Of a DNA stretch of 64,000 bases, positions 16,619 to 23,766 are shown one piece after another. The stretch is from Marinimicrococcus sp033875255 (GTDB lineage: Bacteria > Pseudomonadota > Alphaproteobacteria > Geminicoccales > Geminicoccaceae): NCBI GenBank assembly GCA_033875255.1, contig JAWZSN010000027.1, positions 1 to 64,000 on the forward strand, written 5' to 3'. A model generated the notes under the pieces. It had not been told where the DNA came from. It saw only the letters and a program-made list of their open reading frames with translations, and did no database searches. The translations under genes and the position numbers were made by a program. Each line of letters opens with the position of its first letter. Within the stretch, counting starts at the first letter, position 1.

Positions 16619-17892
16619 CCTCCGCGATCACCATCTTCTTCGTGCTTTTGCTGATCGGCACGCCGATAGCGCTGGTCATGGTGATGTCGGGTCTCGGCGG
16701 CGCCATGCAGCTGGGCGGCGTGAACTTTCTTGGCATCATCGCCGACCGCATGCTCTCCGGGGTCAGCGGCTATCTCCTTATGGCCGTGCCCTATTTCATC
16801 TTCACCGCCGAGCTGATGAACCAGGCGGGGCTGACCGAGCGGCTCATCGCCTTCAACAATGCGCTGCTGGGCCGGGTGCGCGGCGCGCTCAGCCACGTCA
16901 ACATCGCCGTGAGCCTGTTCTTCTCGGGCCTCACCGGTGCTGCCATCACCGATACGGTGGCGGTCGGCAAGATCATGATCCCGGCCATGAAACGGGAGGG
17001 CTATACGCCGGCCTACGCCGCCGCGGTGACCGCCTGCTCCTCGATCATCGGCCCGATCATCCCGCCAAGCGTGGTGATGGTGGTCTATGCCTCCATCCTG
17101 CCCAACATCTCGGTGCTCGAGCTCTTTGCCGCCGGCATCGTCCCGGGCTTCCTGATGACCGCGGCGCTTCTGGTCGCGAGCGGCATCATGGCATGGTGGT
17201 GCGGCTTCCCCCGGCATGGCGATTCCAGCCTCAAGGCGGCGGCGCGCGCCTTCCTGCCGACAGTGCCGGCGCTCCTCGTGCCCTTCATCATCCTGGGCGG
17301 CATCCTGGGCGGGTTCAGCACCGTCACCGAGGCCTCGGCCTTCGCCGCCGTCTATACGATCCTGCTGGGCTTCTTCCTCTACCGCAGCCTGACCTGGAAA
17401 AAGCTCTGGCGCTCGCTGGTGACGACGGTGCAGTTCAGCGGCGTCGTGTTCTTCCTGCTCGCCGCCTCGACGGTCCTGGGCTGGTTCGTTACCCGCTCGG
17501 GCATCGCCCGCGATGCCGCCAGCATGATCGCCGCGGTCAGCGACGATCCGACCATGCAGATCCTGCTGGTCAATCTCCTGCTGATCCTCCTTGGAATGGT
17601 GCTCGATGTCCTGCCGGCCCTCGTGGTCGTGGCGCCGGTCCTGGTTCCGGCGATGATCCAGCTGGGCTTCGATCCGCTGCACTTCGCCATCGTGATGATC
17701 CTGGCGCTCAACCTCGCCAACATCACGCCGCCCGTGGGCATGACGCTGATGACCGCCTCGCAGATCGCCGGTGTGGCCTACGAGAAGGCGATCGCCGCGT
17801 CCGTGCCCTTCTATCTGAGCCACCTGGCGGTGATCGTGATCATCTCGCTGTGGCCGGGCGTCATCCTCTGGCTGCCGGCGCTCTTCGACTAG
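16615..17892 (+). CDS. dctM: TRAP transporter large permease (DctM family), second operon
   Basis: The large permease, 425 residues, with about 12 hydrophobic helices. Family signatures are FSGLTGAAITDTVAVGKIM, GPIIPPSVVMVVY, FSTVTEASAFAAVY and NITPPVGMTLMTASQIAG. It begins at ATG 16615, overlapping dctQ by four bases, so translation is coupled. A textbook Rho-independent terminator follows 26 bp after the stop, closing the transcription unit before the Zorya locus. Confidence 0.93.
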   Translation: MTSAITIFFVLLLIGTPIALVMVMSGLGGAMQLGGVNFLGIIADRMLSGVSGYLLMAVPYFIFTAELMNQAGLTERLIAFNNALLGRVRGALSHVNIAVSLFFSGLTGAAITDTVAVGKIMIPAMKREGYTPAYAAAVTACSSIIGPIIPPSVVMVVYASILPNISVLELFAAGIVPGFLMTAALLVASGIMAWWCGFPRHGDSSLKAAARAFLPTVPALLVPFIILGGILGGFSTVTEASAFAAVYTILLGFFLYRSLTWKKLWRSLVTTVQFSGVVFFLLAASTVLGWFVTRSGIARDAASMIAAVSDDPTMQILLVNLLLILLGMVLDVLPALVVVAPVLVPAMIQLGFDPLHFAIVMILALNLANITPPVGMTLMTASQIAGVAYEKAIAASVPFYLSHLAVIVIISLWPGVILWLPALFD

Positions 17893-17917
17893 ATCGTCGA
17901 CGAGGGGCCGTCATGGA

Positions 17918-17952
17918 GCCGGGCGCGCCGGGAAGCGCGCCCGGCTTTTTTC
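17918..17952 (+). terminator. Rho-independent terminator after the second TRAP operon
   Basis: The 11-bp perfect stem GCCGGGCGCGC / GCGCGCCCGGC (17918-17928 with 17935-17945), a 6-nt loop, then TTTTTTCTTT. This is the clearest intrinsic terminator in the window. Confidence 0.92.
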
Positions 17953-17955
17953 TTT

Positions 17956-18510
17956 GGCCTGTCCGGACCAAGGCGGGGATCCACCGCCTTGCCCTGTTCC
18001 CGCGGCGCAGGCTCCTGCACGCCCTCGTCGGCGGGGCGCTGACGGCGATCGCCGGACTCTGCCATCATACCCTCCCAAGGCCCGCTGCCGTTGGACCAGC
18101 GCCATCCGCCAGCATTCGAGCCTGCCGCCATGGCGCTTCTTCCCAAGGCTTTCGCCCGCTGCCCCAGACGGGGTGACGCCATGGCGGGCGAGCGGTGGCG
18201 CTGAGGCCCGGAGAGCCACGAGAGCGCCCCATTCTCCCGCGCCATGGCTTTTTGTGATCGCGTAGCCGTTTGTGAGCAGCAGGCGGCGCGGGCCGGCTGC
18301 TGCGAGGCATCCGCCCGGCCCGGGCTCGCACGTAACTACGAACACCATCATGATTCTTCCCGCTTCGGCTCTGGCATCCACAACTGGCTCTTGCCGAGCA
18401 CGGATATGCCAGTCAGAGAGACAGAAGATGTCGGGCAGGGCAGCGGTCGGAACGATCCGGAATCCAGCTGACTGTCATGTATGAGATATTGATATGGAGA
18501 TCTGGAAGAA
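17956..18510. other. 555-bp leader region of the Zorya locus
   Basis: No convincing gene. Base composition shifts from GC-rich to distinctly AT-richer over the last 170 bp (for example ATGTATGAGATATTGATATG at 18477-18496), marking the left edge of the acquired defence segment. A -10-like TATGAGAT lies about 30 bp before the zorA ATG. No integrase, tRNA or flanking direct repeat was seen. Confidence 0.5.
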
Positions 18511-20142
18511 ATGGAAAGCATTTCTGAGTCGGGAATCGCGACGTCTTTGTTTGATGTCGCGGTGTCGAACGTAGTGACAATGGTTTTTGCTTGTCTAATT
18601 GTCGGTTATTTTATCATTGCGTTTGTCGGTTTGTTTTGTCGAAGCAGTCCGAAAATGGCTTCATGTGTGCGATCTGCGCCATCGATGCTGACCAGTCTTG
18701 GCGTGCTCGGCACCTTTTTCGGGATTTTCATTGGCCTGCAGGATTTTGATGTCAAGGCCATCGATGAAAGCGTTCCCAAACTTCTGGACGGGATGAAGCT
18801 GGCATTCGTGACCAGCCTGATAGGCATGGCGGCAATGCTGGCGTTCAAGGCGCTTCAGTCGCTCTTCGCGACCGCGGAGCAGCTCGACGAGGAGGTCGGG
18901 GCGCCCGAGCTGCTGGGGGCGCTGAGATCAATAAGCGAGGAGAACCGTCGAGGCTTCGATCGTCTCACGCTTGCCTTGGTCGGAGACGCGGAGGTGAGCA
19001 TGGCGACGCAGCTGGTAAAGCTGAGAGCCTCCTTGAGCGACGGGATAGGGGAGCTGAGCAAGACCAATCGGGACGGGTTCGACGGCCTGCGGAAGGATTT
19101 CAGGGACTTTGCCGACAAGGTCGCCGAGAACAATTCGAAAGCTCTCATCGAGGCGCTGAAGAATGTCGTTGCCGACTTCAACGACAAGATCACCGAGCAG
19201 TTCGGAGATAATTTCAAGCAGCTCAATCATGCAGTTGGGGAATTGCTGCACTGGCAGGAAAACTACAAAGAGCACGTCGAGACGCTGACCTCGCAGTTCG
19301 AGGCGGCGCGGAACGGCATCGAGACAATCCGCGTGGCCACTGCCGAGATCGCGGCGAGCGCGGCCGCTATCCCGGCCACGATGAAGGATCTCGAACAGGT
19401 CATGCGAACGGCGGATCACCAGATCAGGGAACTCGATCGTCATCTCGCCGCGTTCGCCGAGATGAAGACCAGGGCTACCGAGGCCCTGCCGCAGATCGAG
19501 CGGAATCTGGAGCATCTCACGGCGTCCATGCGCGACGGGGCGGCCGCGGTGAGCGACGGGGCGAGGAATGCGGTGGGCCTGGTGCAGGAGGCTGTATCCG
19601 CACAGACCGAGGCATTCTCGCGAAACGCGGAGCGCCTGAGCACCTCGCTCGAGGCGCAGGAGCGTTCCTACAAGGCTGTCGAGAGCGGGTTCGGCGAGTT
19701 GCAGAAGACGGCATCCCGAGCCGTCGACGAGCTGAAGTCGGGTGTTGCCGGCGCCGTCGATGCTGCGGGCGAAGCGTTCGTGTCGTCCGTCGAGAAGCAG
19801 CACAAGAAGATGAGCGGTGCCATAGATGGCCTGACGGAGCAGCTGAAAGCCAGCGTGGCCGAGACCGGAAGGCAGCTCACAAAGACGTCCGAGGAACATG
19901 CGCAGGCCATGCAGAAGAGTGCCGCACAACATGAGAAGACGTTCGAGCACGTTCTCAGGAGAGCGGGCGAGGAGCTTGGCAAGAACATCTCCGAGCTCGA
20001 TCGGCAAATGCAGGACGAGCTGTCGCGCGCAGTCCAGTTGATGGGGCAGAAGCTGGGTGCGCTGGCGCAGAAACTGGTGAGCGACTACGCGCCTCTCACT
20101 GACAAACTTCGCCGTTTGGTCGAGCTGGGCAGAGCCGTTTGA
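18511..20142 (+). CDS. zorA: Zorya defence protein ZorA (MotA/ExbB-like channel with long coiled-coil tail)
   Basis: 543 residues. Three hydrophobic segments in the first 120 residues (about 17-43, 58-76 and 97-118) make the MotA/TolQ/ExbB-type proton-channel unit. Thr68 in GVLGTFFG and Thr101/Ser102 in AFVTSLIG sit where channel-lining polar residues are found in this superfamily. Residues ~120-543 are charged, Ala/Glu/Lys-rich and almost free of proline: a very long helical tail expected to project into the cytoplasm. In Zorya, ZorA forms a pentamer around a ZorB dimer, and the ion-driven motor senses phage entry. ZorB and an HNH nuclease follow at once. Codon use is clearly less GC-biased than in flanking genes, a sign of horizontal transfer. 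Confidence 0.9.
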   Translation: MESISESGIATSLFDVAVSNVVTMVFACLIVGYFIIAFVGLFCRSSPKMASCVRSAPSMLTSLGVLGTFFGIFIGLQDFDVKAIDESVPKLLDGMKLAFVTSLIGMAAMLAFKALQSLFATAEQLDEEVGAPELLGALRSISEENRRGFDRLTLALVGDAEVSMATQLVKLRASLSDGIGELSKTNRDGFDGLRKDFRDFADKVAENNSKALIEALKNVVADFNDKITEQFGDNFKQLNHAVGELLHWQENYKEHVETLTSQFEAARNGIETIRVATAEIAASAAAIPATMKDLEQVMRTADHQIRELDRHLAAFAEMKTRATEALPQIERNLEHLTASMRDGAAAVSDGARNAVGLVQEAVSAQTEAFSRNAERLSTSLEAQERSYKAVESGFGELQKTASRAVDELKSGVAGAVDAAGEAFVSSVEKQHKKMSGAIDGLTEQLKASVAETGRQLTKTSEEHAQAMQKSAAQHEKTFEHVLRRAGEELGKNISELDRQMQDELSRAVQLMGQKLGALAQKLVSDYAPLTDKLRRLVELGRAV

Positions 20143-20156
20143 TCCGGGGCGGTCGC

Positions 20157-20858
20157 ATGACGATCTTCGGCAAGCGTTCGGTCGACGAGGACGAGCATTG
20201 GATAACGGTGTCGGACCTCATGTCGGGGTTGATGGTGATCTTTCTGTTCATTGCCATCGCCTACATAAGACCGATGCTCAACGAGCGAAACACGATCCGG
20301 TCCATAGCAGTCACGTGGCAACAAAAAGAGGTCGATCTCGTCAACGCGCTTCACGAGGAGTTCAAGAACGATCTTCCGCGATGGAATGCCGAGCTGGACC
20401 GTAAGACGCTGGTGATCCGGTTCAACGCGCCGGATGTCCTGTTCGCCCACGCGAGCGCGGATATAAGGCCGCGTTTCGAGGAGATACTGTCCGATTTCTT
20501 CCCGCGATATCTGAGAGTTCTGGGCGATTTCAAGGACAGCATCGAGGAGGTTCGCATCGAGGGCCACACCTCGGTCGACTGGGGGGGCGCACCTCCCAAA
20601 GAAGCTTATTTCAAGAACATGGCCCTTTCCCAGGAGCGGACGCGCAGCGTGCTCGACTATGTCCTGAACCTGCCGGATGCCAGGCAGCATTGGTCTTGGG
20701 CGATCTCGCACATCACTGCGAACGGTCTGTCGTCTGCGCATCCCGTGCTCGACGAGAGCGGTCTTGAAGACCCCGAAAGGTCGCGGCGTGTGGACTTTCG
20801 CGTTCGGACCAACGCGAAGCAGGAGATCGTGAGGATAGTCGAGACGGTGGCCGAGTAA
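20157..20858 (+). CDS. zorB: Zorya defence protein ZorB (MotB/OmpA-like stator partner)
   Basis: 233 residues from ATG 20157 (GGGGCGG just upstream; a TTG at 20139 is also in frame). A single membrane helix at about 21-38 (LMSGLMVIFLFIAIAYI) is preceded by Asp20 in VSDLMSG, the position of the ion-carrying Asp of MotB-like proteins. The C-terminal half is an OmpA-type peptidoglycan-binding domain: LFAHASADIRPRFEEIL, VRIEGHTSVDW, LSQERTRSVLDYVL and SRRVDFRVRTNA, giving the expected order of motifs. It lies 14 bp after zorA and 10 bp before the nuclease gene. Together they form the membrane-anchored sensor/motor of a type II Zorya system. Confidence 0.92.
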   Translation: MTIFGKRSVDEDEHWITVSDLMSGLMVIFLFIAIAYIRPMLNERNTIRSIAVTWQQKEVDLVNALHEEFKNDLPRWNAELDRKTLVIRFNAPDVLFAHASADIRPRFEEILSDFFPRYLRVLGDFKDSIEEVRIEGHTSVDWGGAPPKEAYFKNMALSQERTRSVLDYVLNLPDARQHWSWAISHITANGLSSAHPVLDESGLEDPERSRRVDFRVRTNAKQEIVRIVETVAE

Positions 20859-20868
20859 GGGGGCAAGC

Positions 20869-21705
20869 GTGAAGCTGCGGATTTCCTTCGACACTCTGGA
20901 CGCGGCTATGCGCGCGATGGGGGCGGTCGAGACTGCCTGGTCGGACGATGCGAGGCTGGAAGATCTCAAGATCCGACTCGAGACCGGCATCGAACTCGAG
21001 CTCGACGAGGTCGAGATCACGCCAGACGGCTTGCTGTCCTACAAGGGCGAGCAGGTTCTGCTTTATATCAAGAGCACCGGAAGAGACCGCGATACGCTCC
21101 TGAACACGCCCGAGAAGGGGCCACGCTTCCATGTCGCGGACTGCACGACCCTCGACGAGATGCGCGAGAAGGGCCGGTTTGAGCGTTACGTGGTGACCAA
21201 CAGCCTGGATGGTCATTTTCTCGTGTTCGCCCGCGATCGATGGACCTTGGAAAAGGAGGAGATCAAGGCTGCTCTGAAGGTATGTAAGAACTGTCTGAGA
21301 AAGCTCGACTACAAGGGCTACAGCAGCGGTGGGCGTAAATCAGCCATATGGAAGAGTTTCGACATAGAGGAATTCTTTCTGTCGTACCGATCGCAGTTCC
21401 GTTCGCGCCCGACGCATACCGATAAAACTGCGCCCGCCCCCGGTTACTCGGACGACTGGGCGGACATATCGAGGCGGTATCGGGAGAATATGGGTTGGTG
21501 CTGTGAAGTCTGCGATGTGGATTGCGGGGGTCAAAAGAAACTCTTGCACGTTCATCATAAGAACGGCGTGAAAGGCGACAACAGATGGGTAAATCTGCAG
21601 GCGCTATGCGTATTGTGCCATTCTGAGCAGCCCAGTCACCAACACATGCGCGTCAAGCCTGACGAGCGGAACATGATAAAGCGGCTCAGAGCACGAGGAA
21701 AATGA
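20869..21705 (+). CDS. zorE: Zorya type II effector, HNH nuclease (ZorE)
   Basis: 278 residues starting at GTG 20869 after AAGGGGGC. The last 70 residues form an HNH/zinc-finger nuclease: CEVCDVDC, then LLHVHHKNGVKGDN with the catalytic His pair, then NLQALCVLCHSEQPSHQH. The four cysteines (two CxxC pairs) should bind a structural zinc. Residues 1-190 form an N-terminal domain I do not recognise (EITPDGLLSYKGEQVLLYIK; CKNCLRKLDYKGY). Position directly behind zorA-zorB and the HNH fold identify it as ZorE, the hallmark of type II Zorya, expected to cut or nick invading DNA once the ZorAB motor signals. No gene follows it in the unit. Confidence 0.88.
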   Translation: MKLRISFDTLDAAMRAMGAVETAWSDDARLEDLKIRLETGIELELDEVEITPDGLLSYKGEQVLLYIKSTGRDRDTLLNTPEKGPRFHVADCTTLDEMREKGRFERYVVTNSLDGHFLVFARDRWTLEKEEIKAALKVCKNCLRKLDYKGYSSGGRKSAIWKSFDIEEFFLSYRSQFRSRPTHTDKTAPAPGYSDDWADISRRYRENMGWCCEVCDVDCGGQKKLLHVHHKNGVKGDNRWVNLQALCVLCHSEQPSHQHMRVKPDERNMIKRLRARGK

Positions 21706-21820
21706 TGCCGCTGCGCCGATCTTTCCACTCCTCCTGGTGCAGGGGCAAAGTTAGGAGCGGCTGCAGCCCCCTGCCGCCTTCCACCGCATCGCGCCGGGCG
21801 GGAGGCTACAGCCGGGATCC

Positions 21821-23254
21821 TTACTCCGGCTGACGGGGATCCAGCGGTACCTGTCGGGCGATGCCCAGCGCATCCTCGAGCATGGCGGCGGCGGCCAGCA
21901 GGCCCGCCTCGTCGCGGGGCTTGCCGACGAGCTGGAGGCCCACCGGCAGTCCGGTCGAGGTAAAGCCGCAGGGCAGCGAGAGGACCGGGCAGCCGGTCAC
22001 GGTGATGGCGAAGGTGATGCTGACCCAGTCGATGTAGCTCGGGAAGCGGTGACCGTGGAGCTCCTCGATGTAGCGCTGCTCGACGGGGAAGGGCGGCACG
22101 ATGGAGGTCGGGCAGAGCAGCAGGTCATGCTCTTCCAAAAAAGCCGCCATCGAGCGCTGCATCGCCGCGCGGTCGCGCTCCGCCCGGCCGATGTCGCCGG
22201 CCGACAGCTCGAGCCCGCGCTCGATGTTCCAGATCACCTCGGGCTTGAGCTTGTCGCGGTGCTTGTCGAGCAGCGGTGCACGGGAGATCACGAAGTTCTC
22301 GGCGCGCAGCACGTTGAAGACGTCGACCGCCTTGTCGAGGTCGGGGCAGCGATTCTCGATCACCTCCACGCCGAGCCCGGCGAAGCGCTCTGCCGCTGCC
22401 CGGCAGATTGCCGCCACCTCGGGGTCGACCGGCGTGATGCCGCCCAGATCGGCGCTGAAGGCGATGCGCCTGAGCTGCGGCCGGTCCTCGACCGCCTCGG
22501 CGTAGGGCCGGGCCGGAGCGGGATAGCTCAGCGGGTCGCGCGGATCGTGGCCGGCCTGGGCGTCGAGCAGCAGGGCGACGTCGCGCACGTCGCGGCCCAT
22601 CGGTCCCTCCACCGAGAGGGTGCCGAAGGGATTGCCGCCGGGCCCGTGCGGCACCCGGCCGGGGCTCGGGCGCAGGCCCACCACGGAGCAGTAGCCGGCC
22701 GGCGTGCGCAACGAGCCGCCGAGATCCGAGCCATTGGCCAGCCAGATCTCGCCGGCCGCCAGGGCCACTGCCGCCCCGCCCGAGGAGCCGCCGCAGGTGA
22801 GCGCGGTGTTCCACGGGTTGCGGGTCACCCCGAAGACCTCGTTGAAGGTCTGGGCGCCGGCACCGAACTCCGGGGTATTGGACTTGCCGAGGATGACGGC
22901 GCCGTGCGCCTCGAGCCGCTCCACCTCGTAGGCCGAGCGCTCGGGCACATGATCGGCGAAGATCGGCGAGCCGTGGGTGGTGCGCACGCCCTCGACCTCG
23001 TTGAGGTCCTTGATGACCACCGGCAGGCCGGCGAGCCAGCCGCGGCCGTCGCCGGGCGGGGTGATCTCGCCCGCCATGATCCGCTTCGCCTGGGCACGGG
23101 CGCGCTCCACGCACAAGGTCGGGACAGCATTGAGAGCAGGCTCGACCTCCTCGATGCGCGCCACCGCCGCGTCGATGAGCTGGAGCGGCGTCACCTCGCC
23201 GGCCTTGAGGCGTCGCACCGCCTCGCGCGCGCTCATGCGGATAAGCTCGTTCAT
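21821..23254 (-). CDS. Amidase-signature-family amidase
   Basis: 477 residues of the amidase signature (AS) hydrolase family, which cleaves carboxamides by a Ser-cisSer-Lys triad. The triad is intact: Lys82 in LPVVIKDLN, cis-Ser157 in CGGSSGGAAVALAAG, and nucleophile Ser181 in GSDLGGSLRTPA. The usual insertion domain and the late ITVTGCPVLSLPCG, GLPVGLQLVGKP stretch complete it. The start ATG 23254 follows AGGGAAGG. The open frame that continues upstream on this strand to about 25051 is only a shadow of the vWA gene. It is divergent from the small VOC gene at 23345. Natural substrate unknown; not obviously GatA, since gatB and gatC are absent. Confidence 0.9.
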   Translation of the reverse strand: MNELIRMSAREAVRRLKAGEVTPLQLIDAAVARIEEVEPALNAVPTLCVERARAQAKRIMAGEITPPGDGRGWLAGLPVVIKDLNEVEGVRTTHGSPIFADHVPERSAYEVERLEAHGAVILGKSNTPEFGAGAQTFNEVFGVTRNPWNTALTCGGSSGGAAVALAAGEIWLANGSDLGGSLRTPAGYCSVVGLRPSPGRVPHGPGGNPFGTLSVEGPMGRDVRDVALLLDAQAGHDPRDPLSYPAPARPYAEAVEDRPQLRRIAFSADLGGITPVDPEVAAICRAAAERFAGLGVEVIENRCPDLDKAVDVFNVLRAENFVISRAPLLDKHRDKLKPEVIWNIERGLELSAGDIGRAERDRAAMQRSMAAFLEEHDLLLCPTSIVPPFPVEQRYIEELHGHRFPSYIDWVSITFAITVTGCPVLSLPCGFTSTGLPVGLQLVGKPRDEAGLLAAAAMLEDALGIARQVPLDPRQPE

Positions 23255-23344
23255 CGTGCCTTCCCTGTTCTCGGCAGACCCTGGAAGGTCCATATCGGAT
23301 ATCATCAGGCGGCGCATCCCGCGCCAGCGGAAGGGAGGCAGGCA

Positions 23345-23743
23345 ATGATCGACCATCTGTCGCTGGCGGTGGCCGACATCGACCGGTCCCGCGCCTTCTA
23401 CGACCGGGTGATGCCGGCGCTGGGCGCGCGCCGCATGCAGGATCTGGAGGAAGAGGACTACCTGGCCTCGGGCTATGGCTGCCGCGAGGGCGAGCCCGTC
23501 TTCTGGGTGGGCGCCGCGCGCGTGGCGAGCCGCCCGCCGCCGATCCCCGAGGGTCAGCACGTGGCCTTTGCCGCTGCCCGCCGCCCGGCAGTCGACGCGT
23601 TCTACGTGGCGGCCATCGCCGCCGGTGCCACCGATAATGGCGGCCCCGGCCTGCGGCCCCACTACCACCCGAACTATTATGCCGCCTTCGTCATCGACCC
23701 GGACGGCCATCGGCTCGAGGCGGTCTGCCACCAGCCGGCCTGA
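23345..23743 (+). CDS. VOC-superfamily (glyoxalase/bleomycin-resistance-like) protein
   Basis: 132 residues with the paired beta-alpha-beta-beta-beta modules of the vicinal oxygen chelate fold. The first, IDHLSLAVADIDRSRAFYDRVM, carries the first metal His. The second ends AAFVIDPDGHRLEAVCH, with the usual DPDGHxLE metal-glutamate motif. GAAGG-type ribosome binding (AAGGGAGGC) precedes the ATG. Single-copy lyase/isomerase-like members of this size are common and varied; no substrate can be named. It shares a 90-bp divergent promoter with the amidase. Confidence 0.85.
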   Translation: MIDHLSLAVADIDRSRAFYDRVMPALGARRMQDLEEEDYLASGYGCREGEPVFWVGAARVASRPPPIPEGQHVAFAAARRPAVDAFYVAAIAAGATDNGGPGLRPHYHPNYYAAFVIDPDGHRLEAVCHQPA

Positions 23744-23766
23744 GGCCGGCCGGGCGATGATCCAGC

